Assembly (NCBI GenBank): GCA_013306675.1
Contig: JABLUY010000002.1
Location: forward strand, 62,001 to 126,000
DNA from: Thraustochytrium sp. TN22
Lineage: Eukaryota > Sar > Bigyra > Thraustochytrida > Thraustochytriidae
Direction of reading: 5' to 3'
Length of the DNA stretch: 64,000 bases
This document shows, piece by piece, positions 28,524 to 40,600 of this stretch; the stretch's first letter is position 1, and each line of letters starts with the position of its first letter. Under the pieces are notes generated by a model. It worked only from the letters and a program-made list of their open reading frames with translations. It searched no databases and was not told the DNA's origin. Position numbers and translations under genes: made by a program.

Positions 28524-31500
28524 CAACAGTACTATGGAGGCGCAGCGGCTCAGTCGCAGCAGCAACAGCCGCAGCAGTCCATGGCCGCGTATCAGATGCA
28601 GGTGCAGCCGAGGCCGACGCGGCCGCCGGGCCTGCCGCCGGTGACGTCGACAACGCGGCGTGAGCTGGAGGGCCGTGACGAACCGGAGCGGTCCGCCTCG
28701 GGTCGCAAGAAGAAGAAGAAGTCGCTCGCGGAGGACAAGCTCATGGACGAGGATGACGAGGCTTTCTTCGAGGAGATGGACCGCGAGGATGCTGCGGCAC
28801 CCCGTGATAAGGAAGAGCCCCTCATCGAAAATATCCTGGGCCGTCGGCTTCGCGAGGACTATGACCCGGACGCGGAGGAGGCGCCCGAGAAGGAGTCGGG
28901 CGGCGGCGGCGGCGGCGGTGGCGACGAAGATGACGAGGACGACTCGACGAGCGGCGGCGGCGGCGGCGCCCTCCTGGAGAGCGTGGCAACGCCCAAGAAG
29001 AAGCGCACGCGCCGAGAGATCCTGGAAGAGGAGGACGAGAAGCGGCGGCGGGAGCAGGACAAGTACGAGTTCCTGGTCAAGTGGCGCAATAGGTCCTACC
29101 TGCACGTGGAATGGGTGAGCCCAGACCTGATCGATCAGGACGTGAACGGATCGCAGCGGCTGAAGCGATACGTGAACGGGCTGCCGCCGGAGCAGCACGA
29201 GGCCAAGGCCGTTGCGCGCGGCAAGGACGTGACGGAGTACTTTGACCCGGCGTATGTGGAGGTGGACCGCATCCTAGATGAGGCCCAGGAGAACCCGGCC
29301 GACTCGCAGATGCGGCGCACGCCATCGTGGGTGCGCGAGGCGACGCAGATTCTGTCCAAGCTCATCAACCACCGGCACCAGGGGAGCAAACTGTCCATGT
29401 TCTTCATGGAGCCGGTGGACGAGGAGCGTGATGGCGCGCCGGGGTACTATGAGATGATCACGCACCCGATGGACTTTGGGACGATTCGGCAGCGGCTCAT
29501 GGGTGGCCGGCACTACTCGAGCGTGGAAGAGTTCGCGCGCGACGTGCGGCTTGTCTTCAACAACTGCCGCACGTACAACACGAACCCGGAGCTCTTTGTG
29601 CGCGACTGCTGCGAGCGGCTGTCGGAGCTCTTCGAGAAGAAGTTCGCGGCGCTTCAGGCGGGCCAGGCGGATCGCGACGCGGAGGAAGCCAACAAGCCGA
29701 GCGGCCCGCTGTACCTGGTCAAGTGGAAGAACCAGAGCTACGCGGACGCGACCTGGGAGCACGCGTCGGACATTCTGGACGACCATGCCATCGCGGCCTA
29801 CCACCGGCGGTGCAAGATTCCGTCGAACCGGCCGGCGAACAACCCGAGCCTGGACAAGAAGATCGACATGGAACGCCAGATTCTGAGTCAGCAGCAGAAC
29901 CTGCACCGCAGCCGGGCGAGCGAGCACCTGACGCGCCAGCAGCAAGCGCTCCGGCAGCGCCAGGAGCAGGAGATGCATCAGCTGCAGGAGCGGCAGCTGC
30001 AGGAGCAGCAGCGGCTGCAGGCACACCAGGAGCAGATGGCCAATGGCGGTGCGGAGTTCCAGTACGGCAACCTGCCGTCACCGCAGCAGCTGCAGCACGC
30101 CCACCAACAGCAGGGCGAGAGGCTTCGGCAGCGGCACATGGAGCAGAACCAGCAGTTGCGCGCGCAACAGGAGCAGCAGGTGCAACACATGAACTCGAGC
30201 CTAGAGCAACAGAACCAGCAGCTGGCGCAGCGCCACGAGGCAATGCGCCAGCAGATGGAGGCCGAGGGCGACTCGGGGTCGCGCTTCTTCAAGTATGCGG
30301 AGTCACCCATGTTCAAGGACGGCCTGCAGCTGCGCTCGTACCAGCTAGAGGGCCTGAACTGGCTCGCCTTCAACTACGCCAACAAGCGTGGGTCGCTGCT
30401 GGCGGACGAGATGGGCCTCGGCAAGACGTGCCAAACGGTGTCCTTTGTGCGTCACCTCAAGCAGCACGGCAAGCCGTCCGGCCGGCCGGCCATCGTGGTG
30501 GCGCCCCTGTCCACGCTGGGCCACTGGCGCAACGAGTTCGAGCGCTGGACGGACCTGAACTGCGTTGTGTACCACGACGGCGGCAACCGCCGCGTGACGG
30601 GTGCGCAGGCGCGCACGCTCATTCGCGAGCACGAGTTCTTCTACTACCGGCGCGGCAAGAATGGCGAGCTGCGCGAGATCCCGAACCTTTACAAGTTTGA
30701 CGTGGTGGTGACCTCGTACGAGGCGCTGAGCGCGGACGGGGAGAAGTTCAAGGACATCAAGTGGTCGGCCGTCATCGTAGACGAGGGGCACCGGCTCAAG
30801 TCCAAGAAGAGCAAGCTCTCGCAAACCTTCTCGGACTTTATCAAGGCGGATGTGCGCGTCATCTTGACGGGCACGCCGCTGCAGAACAACGTGGGCGAGC
30901 TGTGGGCGCTGCTGAACTTCATCGAACCGGACGAGTTCCCGGACCGCGATGACTTTCTGGAGCACTTTGGCGACATGCAGAACGCCGAGCAGGTGCAGGC
31001 GCTGCAGGCGCGCGTCAAGCCGTACATGCTGCGGCGCCTCAAGGAGCATGTGGAAAAGGACATTCCGGCCAAGGAGGAGACGGTGATCGACGTGGAGCTC
31101 ACCATTCTGCAGAAGAAGTACTACCGCGCCATTTTCGAGCGCAATCGCGAGTTCCTGGGCGGCGGGCCCGGTGCGCAGCCCAACTCGCGCGCAGGCATCA
31201 ACCCGCAGCTCATCAGCATCGAGATGGAGCTCCGCAAGTGCTGCAACCACCCGTTCCTCATCTCGGGCGTGGAGCAGCGCGAATCGCTCGGCCCCGCGGT
31301 CAAGTACGACTCAGAGGAGTGGATTCAGCACATGATTCAAGCCAGCGGCAAGATGGTGCTCCTCGACAAGCTGCTGCACAAGCTTAACTCGGAAGGCCGC
31401 AAGGTGCTCATCTTCTCGCAGTTCAAGATGATGCTGGACATCATCGCGGACTACTGCGCGCATCCGCGCCGCAAGTATCCGGTGGAGCGCATCGATGGCA

Positions 31501-34094
31501 ACGTCTCGGGCAACGCGCGCCAGAAGGCCATCGACCGCTTCTGCGACCCGCTGGCCAAGAGCTTCGTGTTTCTGCTCTCCACGCGCGCTGGCGGCGTCGG
31601 CATTAACCTCACGGCGGCCGACACGTGCATCATCTTTGACAGCGACTGGAACCCGCAGAACGACCTGCAGGCCATGGCGCGTTGCCACCGCATCGGCCAG
31701 AAGAAGTCCGTCAACGTGTATCGCTTCGTGACGCGCCTGACATACGAGGCGCACCTTTTTGACCGCGCCGCCAAGAAGCTCGGCCTGGAGCAGGCTGTCC
31801 TCGGCCGCCAGGGGTCGAGCAACGTGACCGAGCCCGCTTCCAAGGAGGAGATCGAGGAGCTTCTCAAGTACGGTGCCTACCGCCTGCTGGAAGACGACGA
31901 GGAGGCTGCGAAGAAGCAAAAGGCCTACTCGGAGGCCAACATTGACGATCTCCTGCGCGACAGCCGCAAGGTGAACTGGGACCAGGCCAACGATGGGGCC
32001 GACAATCAGGGCGGCTTCTCCTTCTCCAAGGCATCATTCGTAGCGGCCGGCACGGACCAGGAGATCGACGTGCAGGACCCCAAGTTCTGGACCAAGGTCC
32101 TTGGCGAGGACCCCCGCGGCACCATGGTGGCGCGCCTCACCGACGGGTCCGCCTATGAGACGGAAGAGAAGAAGCAGGCCTTCTTCACGGAGCTGCGCAC
32201 CGTGGGCCACCAGGTCATCGAGGAGAAGCTGCGCGGTAACCCGGCGCCCGACTACGAGCAGGACGTGGCCAACTGCCTGCAGATGATCGTCACGATGAAG
32301 CGCACCTTCTCGGACCGCGAGGTGACGGCAGCCACGCAGTTCGTCAAGCAGATCGAGCGTCCCTCTCGCCGCAACTACGACATCAGCAAGATCAAGACCT
32401 TCTTCGATGGCGAGCGCCTTCCCGGCGCCGATGAGCCCTCGCCCGCGCCGCCAGCGAAAGAGACCAAGGCGCCCGTCGACGACAGCGCCGACGACGACGA
32501 GAAGGACGACGACTACAGCGGCACGCCCTCCAACAACAAGAAACCGCGGCGCTGGACCACTGTGGACGGCCGCAAGGTCGAGATGCTCATCATCCAGGGC
32601 AAGTGGATCGACCCGGAGATTCTGCGCAAGACCGTCGAGGACTTTGGCGGCTACGAGAAGGTCGTGCTGGAGCGCCTCTGGCAGTCCATCCGCCGCACGC
32701 TCGAGCTCCGCGAGACGTCCTCGTGCGGGCATCAAATCCACAAGGCCTACAAGAAGTACTTTTACCCGGACCCGTCCAAGATCCCAGTCGTCGACTTTGA
32801 CGAGGCGCGCCGCAAGAAGAAGGAGGAAAAGGAGCAGCGCCAGCTGGAGGAGTCTGCCGACCGAAAGCGCCGTCGCTCCGAAGCCGGCTCTGGGAAGCGC
32901 AGCCGCGGCGCTGCCTCGGCCTCCAAGGCCAAGAAGGCGCGCGTGTCCAGCGGCGCCAGCGCCTCGGGCAGCGCCTCGGGCGCAGGCAAGCGCGCCGCCG
33001 TCGACGACGTAAAGGTCGAGATCTTCGACCCCTCTGTCTATGAGAAGCTCACCGCTGAGGGCAAGCCCTGGTGCCGCTACTGCGGTGCCACCGAGACTTC
33101 TTCCTGGTCGCGCGGGCCCTGGGGCTCCCAGACGCTCTGCATCGCACACTACTCCCAGCACTACCAGAAGAAGTCGCTCAAGCTCGACGACTATCCAGAC
33201 ATGCCGGAGCAGCCAATCAACCCGGAGGCCAACTCGCAATTCAAGTACCTGGCCCGCAAGCGCGCCAAGGAGCGCCGGCGCCGCGAGGAGGAGGGCAGCG
33301 CCTTTGGTGGCGAAGATGACGACGACGAGGACCTCATGGATGACGACGACGACGCCGACACGGGAGCCGACGGTGCCAGCAGCACCGGCCGCTCTCGCCG
33401 TAGCGGCCGCCGCTCGAGCCTTCGTCGCCGCGCCTCCGCGAACCGCCGCAAAATCGTCGACGACGACGACGACGAGGATGAAGATGACGAAGTCGATGAA
33501 AACGACGAGGACGAGGATGCTGCGGGGGAGCAAGGCGCGGCTGAAGATGACGACGCCGGCGATGGCGACGGCGCAGACGACGCCGACGCCGACGCCGACG
33601 CTGACGAGAAGGAGTCCAAGGCGAACGGGGCCGAGGAAGAGGATGGCGGCAAGTCTGCAGAGGGGAAAAGAAATAGGCGGCGAAGGAAGAAGAAGGACGA
33701 GGAAGAGGAGGACGACGAGGAGCGCGAAAACGGTGACAAGGCCGAAGGTGGCGAGGGCGCCGCCAGAGGCAGCGGCAGCTCCAAGCACGACGACGATGAG
33801 GAGGACGAGGGTGAGGGGAAGGGCAAGTCTGAAAAGGATGAGCAGCAGGATTCAGAGGAGGAGGCTGAAGCGCCGGCCAGGAGGAAGACGCCAGCCAAGA
33901 AGAAGACCTCGGCGAAAGCAGCAGCGGCAGCCAAGAAGAAGACGCCGGCCAGAAAGGCCGGCACCGGCTCCGACTCTGACGACGCCCCCGCCTCCGACAA
34001 AGCCATCCCTCCGAGCCTCGAGGAGGACGAAGCGCTGGCGCGCAGGCTGCAGAATCGCCGTGCCTCTTCCAGGCGCCGTAGTTTCATTTCATAG
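28233..34094 (+). CDS. CHD-type chromatin remodeler with bromodomain between its chromodomains, ARID-like domain and GATA-like finger
   Basis: 1953 residues from ATG 28233 (context GACCATGG). Domain order: a Gln/Gly-rich N-terminus; an acidic/basic linker; chromodomain 1 (from about 277, Y-E-F-L-V-K-W); a bromodomain (about 365-475) with the acetyl-lysine Asn at 449 in C-R-T-Y-N; chromodomain 2 (about 490-540, Y-L-V-K-W-K-N-Q-S-Y); and a Gln-rich helix. The SNF2 ATPase follows, with Walker A Lys731 in D-E-M-G-L-G-K-T and the DEGH box at 850-853. The helicase C lobe is at about 1035-1170. An ARID-like region lies at about 1438-1515. A GATA-like finger is built from C1614, C1617, C1636 and H1639. 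The tail is highly acidic and Lys-rich. CHD proteins slide nucleosomes and chromodomains read methylated histone tails; a bromodomain would add acetyl-lysine reading. The remodeler call is firm. The ARID call is moderate. Confidence 0.95.
28488..28530. repeat. CAG/CAA repeat (coding polyQ) in CHD N-terminus
   Basis: About 13 consecutive Gln codons, first CAG then CAA, in the disordered N-terminus of the remodeler. Mixed codons suggest an older, more stable tract than the pure CTG run at 6.3 kb. Confidence 0.88.
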
Positions 34095-34255
34095 CTTGCG
34101 TGGGGTCCAAGAAGCCCGCGGCGCGAGCTAGTCGAAGAACGAGAAAAGCAAACGAGAGAGTATCAAATCCGGTTGATGTGAATGGGATGTTTTGTTGAGA
34201 GTTCCCTTGGTGCTGCAGGGCAGGATGAGACGCAGGAGCAGAAGCAGGAACATCG

Positions 34256-34284
34256 TCAACAACAACAACAACAACAACAACAAC
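34256..34284. repeat. CAA trinucleotide repeat
   Basis: About nine perfect CAA triplets in the 3' flank of the CHD gene. Confidence 0.9.
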
Positions 34285-34482
34285 GATGTATTTTCGTACT
34301 GATAAAATACTCAAAATGCCGAGGCAAGGAACTCGAGCAAGTCAGCGTGCGCAGCATCTTCATGCACGCTCGTGCAAACCAAGCATCCTCTTGCATGCTC
34401 AAGCTCAGTCGACGTTTCGACGTTTCTCGTGCATGCTCGCGTCCTCCCGGCGACATAGTTCACGCTCGCGCTGACCTTTGAA

Positions 34483-34490
34483 TATAAAAG
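34483..34490 (+). promoter_or_regulatory. TATA-box-like element in convergent intergenic space
   Basis: The 8-mer TATAAAAG is the best TATA box I noticed in an otherwise GC-rich window. It points toward the 3' end of the next minus-strand gene, so it could drive an antisense or short non-coding RNA. The evidence is one motif only. Confidence 0.3.
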
Positions 34491-34548
34491 GGCAGTCGAT
34501 GCGAAGCACGCGAAGCGCTTGTGAGCATGTTCACGCTCGCTCGGTCCT

Positions 34549-35877
34549 CTAGTTGGCAGGCGTCTGGAAGGTGTGCGTGAGACGGCGCGCGCCGCGACTG
34601 TCGCGCTTGGGCCTGAAGAAGATGCCAGCTGCTTCGTCGAAGATGGGCGGCAACGTTGGGCGCGTGGTGCTTCCGCGGTCGCCCGCCCGGAGCGCTGCGG
34701 TGAGGCGCATGAGCGAGAGCCGGCGCCGATTGCTCGGGTTGCTGCGAGGCACCTGGGACGCGCCGCCTTGGGTACCCAGCGGCGCAGTGCCGAAGCTTGC
34801 GCTGGCACGCTCGAGGTTCCACCGGCGCAAACGGCCTGAACCCGTGCTTTCCGCAGAGGAAGCACCTCCGTCCTCGTTCACGCGGGCCGCCTCGTCGCGG
34901 TCGTCCAGAGGTGCCAGGGCTTGGCCTTGGGCCTGGGCCTGGCCCTTTGCACGTAGCGCCGCGAGCGCCGCAGGCCGGGCACGGGTACGCGTCGGCGCAG
35001 CCTTGGATCTCCGAGCCTGGCAGATCGTGACTCGGCGACGAAACTCGACGCAGTGCGCCGGCGTCGGAAAACGGAGCTCCACGCCAAGAATGTGTGTGGC
35101 GACACGCATGCGGCCACTCGTCTGACTGCGCACGTGCGTGCGGAGCGCATAGCGAAAGCGCAGCGAGGAATCCTCATCGCCGGATGACGTCATCTTGATG
35201 CGCGCTAGCTTGAGCATGTAGACGACCTCGAGCGGGAAGGCGTCCGGGTCATCGGCGCCGTCTTCATCATCGCCTTGGTGTGACCGCGAGCGCCCCGCGG
35301 GCTGCGCATCGGCATCGTTTCCATGGTCGAAGTCAATGCTCGTGAGGTCGAGATCGTCAATGCACCCAGAAGACTCCCCATTCTCGCGACGGATGCGCTC
35401 GAGGCCGGCGCGGAAGCGCTGCTGCACGCGGTCCGTGTCGACGAGGCCCGGAACCCACCCCTCGCGCGTGGCCAAGATGTCTGACCGCGACCCTGCGATG
35501 ATGACCGCGTCGTGCAGCAAGAACACGCAGGCGCCCACGGAGTCCGGCTGCACGTCCTCGTGGTTCGCGTCCGAATTCATGTCTGTGCTCTCCCACAGCG
35601 CCACGTCCTCGAAGAGCGCCACAAACTGGTATCTGCGCTGCGGAAGCAGCGCGTCCGCGCCATGCACGTCGTTGCGCAGCATGAGCGCGTCCTCCACCGC
35701 CGTTCGGCACAGTCTACCGCCGTCGCCACCGCCGTGCGAGGCACCCGCCTCTTGCGCCTCTTGCGCCTCGGGCCCTTCGCTCTCCCCGGACAGCGCGCTG
35801 GCACCGCTCATCATGCTGCGCAGGCTGCCGTCGCGCCCCAGCTCCGGCGGCTCTTCGTGGCCGCCTGCGTGCATCAT
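34549..35877 (-). CDS. Orphan protein with possible split PH-like domain
   Basis: 442 residues from the first in-frame ATG at 35877. After an acidic Ser/Glu/Gly-rich start, residues about 80-125 contain beta-like strands (Y-Q-F-V-A-L-F-E-D-V-A-L-W-E and C-V-F-L-L-H-D-A-V-I-I-A). A disordered acidic insert comes next, and then further strands (V-V-Y-M-L-K-L-A-R-I-K-M and H-I-L-G-V-E-L-R-F). A helix with H-C-V-E-F-R-R-R-V ends the segment. This order is what a PH or PTB-like domain with a long loop insertion would give, but no signature proves it. The C-terminal third is basic and disordered. I cannot assign a function. Confidence 0.55.
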   Translation of the reverse strand: MMHAGGHEEPPELGRDGSLRSMMSGASALSGESEGPEAQEAQEAGASHGGGDGGRLCRTAVEDALMLRNDVHGADALLPQRRYQFVALFEDVALWESTDMNSDANHEDVQPDSVGACVFLLHDAVIIAGSRSDILATREGWVPGLVDTDRVQQRFRAGLERIRRENGESSGCIDDLDLTSIDFDHGNDADAQPAGRSRSHQGDDEDGADDPDAFPLEVVYMLKLARIKMTSSGDEDSSLRFRYALRTHVRSQTSGRMRVATHILGVELRFPTPAHCVEFRRRVTICQARRSKAAPTRTRARPAALAALRAKGQAQAQGQALAPLDDRDEAARVNEDGGASSAESTGSGRLRRWNLERASASFGTAPLGTQGGASQVPRSNPSNRRRLSLMRLTAALRAGDRGSTTRPTLPPIFDEAAGIFFRPKRDSRGARRLTHTFQTPAN

Positions 35878-36454
35878 GTCGGCGGCGCCGCCGCCGCGCC
35901 GCGCGCCCGCGCGAGGCTCCCCTGCCCCTTGCAGCCTGCCTCTCACGGGGCGAGCTGCCCGCGCCGCTCGCTGGCTGACTGCTGCTGCTGCTGCTGCTGC
36001 CGCTGCTTCGCAGCGAGCTCCAAGACTTCAGCGGTGAGCACGACCTGCGTCAGCGAGCCACGCCGGCCAGCCTGAGGCGGTCAGCCTCGCCTCGGCCCTG
36101 CTGCTGGCCGCCAGCGCCCCGCCCGCTTGCCCGCGCGCGGGCAAGCCTTCTCTCCGCCAACGGCGACGTGCGCTCCGCGGCTCCGCAGCCCGCCCTGCTC
36201 CAGCCGCTGCGCGCTTTCCTGCCCGCCTCGCGCCCGTCCCTACCAGTGGCCGCGGCCGCGCCGCGCGTGCCGCGCACGTGCACGTGCGCCGTGAGCGACG
36301 AGTGCCTCGCCACGCGCGCGACGCCGCGCCGCGCCGCGCCGCGCCGAGCCGAGTCGAGCCGAGTCGAGCCGAGCCGAGCCAGGCCGAGGCGCGCGTGCTG
36401 CGCTCGCCCGCCGCGCGCGGCGGCGGCGGCGGCCCCGCGGCGCGCTCGGACTTG

Positions 36455-36515
36455 AGGCGAGGCGGCGCGGCGGCGAGGCGGCGCGGCGGCGAGGCGGCGC
36501 GGCGGCGAGGCGGCG
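36455..36515. repeat. 15-bp GC-rich tandem repeat
   Basis: About four copies of a GGCGAGGCGGCGCGG-like unit in the divergent promoter region upstream of VPS11. Confidence 0.85.
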
Positions 36516-36607
36516 GCGGGATGGGAAGAGGGGAGGAAAGCAGAAGGAGGTGAGCGCGACTGTGAGAGGGAGGAGGGCTCCGACCGGAGCAGCCTGCGCG
36601 GCGCTCG

Positions 36608-36631
36608 CAGGCAGGCAGGCAGGCAGGCAGG
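36608..36631. repeat. AGGC tetranucleotide repeat
   Basis: Six perfect AGGC units; the same motif recurs near 27926 and 46288. Confidence 0.9.
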
Positions 36632-37659
36632 GCTCGCGCGCGGCGCGCTGCGCTGCGCGGCGCGGGGCGCGCCGGCAGTCAGCGCTCGAGAGGCGCGGGC
36701 TAGACAGCGCGCAGGCCGCCTGGCCTGGCTGGCTGGCCGGGCTGGCCTGCCTCAAGGGCGGGAGGCGAGATACGGGCTTGCGGCGGAGATCGAGCGAGGG
36801 CGCGGCCTCCTCCTGGCCCGGCCCGGCGCGCGCGGCGCGGCGAGGCGAGGCGCGGCGAAGCTGGGCGGCGCTGGCCAGCCAGCCCGCGCCGGCGCCCGCT
36901 CGCTGCTGTGCGTCGCCGCCGCCGCTCGCTCGTTGCTCGCTGGCTTGCTCGCTTGCTCGCGAGCCTGCTGGCGGCGGACGCGGCGAGGCGGGTTTGCGCG
37001 GCGCCTGCGCGGTCTGCGCCCTCGCTGGCCACACTGCGGTGGCGATGCGTGGCGATGGGGGGCGGTGGGCGACCGGCGAGTCCTAAAACTTGAACCCAGG
37101 CAGCGTCGCTTCGAAGTTCGCCGGCGTCGCTGGCTGGCTGGCTGGCTGGATGGCTGGCTGTTGCCAGCGGAGTGGTGCCGGCGGCTGCGGCGCCCACCAG
37201 CGGCAGTGGGTTGAGCTTGGCCGGTCACGGTCGGGTCGCGCAGCCTCTTGTCCACCGCCGGTGCCAGAAGGAGTCCCTGCCTGACTTTTTTAGCTTTTTG
37301 GTATTGAGAGGCCGGGGCTCTGAAAGCAAATGCACTGCTCGTGCGACATGGCTCCGACTCAGTCTTCTTCAAGTTGTATTCGAATGTAACTCACCATGGT
37401 AACGTTATCGATAATTCCCTTGACGGCCGGCCAGGCGGGCCAGGCGGCAGCAGCGCAGCGCACGAAGCTCGTCACCGCACCGCACAGCGTAGAGGAGAAA
37501 GGCAGCTCCGCGAGTCTCAAGGCTTGGCAGAGTCCGAGTGCGAGTCACTGTGACTCACAGCCAGGCTGACAGGAGGACGAAGGAGGACGAAGATAACTAG
37601 AAAAGATAGACAGCCAAGCAACAGCAGACCCGACCCAAGCCGACGCAGGCCGCGGCGGG

Positions 37660-40600
37660 ATGCTGAAGCGCTTCGACTTCTTCGCGCGCGAGGAGGCGCG
37701 GGTGCCGGAGGCGCGGCGCAGCGGCGCGGCGGCGGGCGGCGGCGGCAGCGGCGGCAGCAGCAGGAGCAGCGCGAATGGCGCAGATGGCGTCGCGCCAGGG
37801 CGGCCAGCGGCGCTGGGCCGCGTGCGCAGCGCCGCGGGCGGCGGCAGCGCGTTCCTGCTGGTGGCGAGCGAGGACGCAGACGTCTTCGCACTGACGCGCA
37901 AGATGGAGGTCGCCGGCCACGTGCGGGCGCACGCCGGACGGCTGGAGCTGCTGCGGCAGCTCCCGACGCGGCCGCTCGCCGTCACGGTGGGCGACGGCCC
38001 TGTAGACGGCGCCGGCACGACGCTGCAAACGACGGTCAAGTTCTGGAGCGTCGGCGCGGCCCGCGCGGACCGCGACGCGGGCCCGGCCACGCGCGCCGAG
38101 TTCACGCTGGTGCGGTCCTTCACGCTGGCCAGCGTGCTGCCGCGAGAGAAGAGCCGGCCGCGCTGGGCCGTCTCTGACCCAGCGCAGCTCGGGCCTGACT
38201 TCGTCTGGCCGCACGTCACCTGCGTCGAGGTCAGCGAGGACGTCACGCAGATGGCGCTCGGCTTCTCGGATGGCTACGTCGTGGTCATCCGCTCCGACCC
38301 GCACGGGTCGGCCCCCCTGCTCTCCAACCTCGTGGAGATGGCCACGCACCGGGCCGCGGCCGGCGCGACTGCCGCCGCCGGCGTGGTGCAGGCGCAGGCG
38401 CAGGCACACGCGGGGGCGGCGTCCGGCGTCGCTGCGGGCGTGGGCGGCGCGTCCCCTTTCTCTGCGTCCGCACAGGCGTCTTCCTCCTCGCAGCATGCGA
38501 CAGGCATGGCGCAGACACAGGGGCAGCAACGTCACACGCTCCTGCACGACCGCGGCCACCTGTACACAACGATCCAGACGTCTGCGGACGTGACCAAGAT
38601 GCCGTGTGTGACGGGTCTCGGCTTTGGCACCTCATCAGGAGGTGCCCTGCACCTATGGATCGCGACGACGCGCAACCTGCGCTCGTACCGAACCAACGCC
38701 GTGCAGGGGTCAGCGCCCGGGGCCCGCAGGTCGTCACTCTCCGGCAAGTCAAGCGGACGCCTCGCCGAGATCGAGGCCGGCCCGGAGCTGGACGCCGAAG
38801 GCTGCGCGCCGCGCTGCTGCACTGTGGCGCACGTGTTGCCGGCCGGGCCCGCGTCCCTCCCGCCGCTGCGCTCCTTCGCCTCGCTCCTGATGGCCGAAGA
38901 CGTGCCCCGCGCCAGCGCAAACAGCAGCCAGCCGCAGGTCTCGCAGCAGCAACAACAGCAGTTGGAGGCAGAAGAGGCGGCAGCGCGCGAAGCAGCGAGC
39001 ACGCGGCAGACCGAGTTTGTCCTGGCCAAGGCCGACCGCGTTGAGTTCTTCTCCTTCGAAGATCCACGCGCAGTGTACGCGGTGGTGGGCGAGAAGCAGC
39101 ATCTCTCGTGGTTCGGCGACTGCCTCGTGGTCGTGACGCGCGGGCGCAGTGGGCTGGCGCTCAGCGCACAGCAAGCCGCCTCGGGCTCTCCAGCCGCCAC
39201 GCCTGGCGCCGCCGCCAGCGCCGCCGCTAGTCCCGCCGCGGACGCGCCTGAGTCTGTGCAGCTGTTCGACTTCCGGAACAAGTTCATCGCCGCCAGCCTC
39301 ACCCTGCGCGGGCCCGAATCCGGGCACGTGCTGGCACTGACGCAGCAGTGGAACCGGCTTGTCATCCTCACATCGACGGGCCGCGTCCTCCTCCTCAAGG
39401 AGAAGGACACGCAGATCAAGCTGGGCGACCTTTTGCGCCGCAACCTGTACGCGACGGCGCTCTCTCTCGCGCGGTCCTCCGGTGTGGACGACGCCCAGGT
39501 GATGGACATTCACCGCATGTACGGCGACCACCTCTACGCCAAGGGCAGCTTCGACGAGTCGATTCTGCAGTACTGTCAAACCATCGGCCGCCTGGAGGCC
39601 TCCTACGTGATCCGGCGTTTCCTCGACTCGCAGCGCCTGGAGAACCTCATCACCTACCTGGAGGCGCTGCACACTTCGCCGGAGCAGACGCCCACGGGCG
39701 ATCACACCACCCTCCTGCTCAATTGCTACACAAAGCAGAAAATGGAGGACAAGCTGGAGAGCTTCATCTCCAACAAGCGCATCACGGCCGCCATCGACGT
39801 GCATGCCGCTGTTGCTGTCCTGCGCACTGCGCACTACTTCGACCAGGCCATCCAGCTCGCCAGGGAGCACGGCCAGCATGCGCTCTGCTTGCGTATTTTG
39901 CTCGAAGAGACGGACCAGCACGAGCAGGCGCTCGCCTACCTCCGCGACCTCCCGGTGTCCGTGGCCAATGAACACCTGCAGACCTACGGCAAGGCGCTGA
40001 TGCGCCGTCTGCCGGACGCGACCACGGAGGCGATCCAGCTGATGTGCTGCGACCCGGATGCCTGGACCGGGCAGGGGACCACGACCACCAGCGCGAGTGC
40101 GAGCGCGCCGCAGGCTGAGGATTTCATCCACATCTTTGTCGATCACCGCGCGCACCTTGCCCGCTTCCTCGAGGCCGTCGTGGAGCGTAACGGTGGTCGT
40201 CTCGCGACGCCAGCCATCTGGAACACCTATCTGGAGCTGCTCCTGGTCCCAGCTACCGCCCAGGACGCCAAGGGTTCCGCCACAGCGCCCGCTGCCGGCG
40301 AGCCAGCTGGCGCGCCGGCCCGTTTGGATGCGGAGGCGGAGGACCGCGCCATGGGCGTGCTGAAGAATCCGGCCGCTGACTACGACCGGCACCACGCGTT
40401 GGTGCTCGTTCAGTCGGCTGGCTTCCAGCGCGGTCTGCTGTACCTTTACGAGCGCCTGCAAATGTACCATATGCTCATCCGGCACTACATGGAGACGCAC
40501 GACAGCGCCGCCATCCTCGCGAACTGCAAGGCGTACGGTGCCAAGGACCCAGACCTGTGGGTCCAGGTGCTGCAATACTTTGCGAATCGCTTCTCAGCCT

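Larger units (their letters stand above)
34095..34548. other. Convergent intergenic region with AAC repeat and isolated TATA box
   Basis: About 450 bp between two converging 3' ends. It has a CAA/AAC triplet run (34256-34284). It also has an AT-rich element reading TATAAAAG (34483-34490) on the plus strand, unexpected between two gene ends. Several near-repeats of the words GCATGCTC and TTCACGCTCGC lie around it. No open frame of interest follows. Confidence 0.5.
35878..37659. promoter_or_regulatory. Long divergent promoter region with several GC-rich tandem repeats
   Basis: About 1.8 kb between the divergent PH-like gene and VPS11. It is crowded with short tandem repeats: GAGCC units (about 36350-36380), a 15-bp GGCGAGGCGGCGCGG-type unit (36455-36515), AGGC (36608-36631) and GGCT (37129-37156). 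Good splice-donor look-alikes such as GAG/GTGAGC near 36550 could open a 5'UTR intron of VPS11, but no acceptor can be fixed. Long open frames here are low-complexity and rejected. Confidence 0.5.

Noticed and set aside
34573-36075. Plus-strand frames antisense to the PH-like gene
   Set aside because: Ser/Ala/Arg-rich mirror frames without domains.
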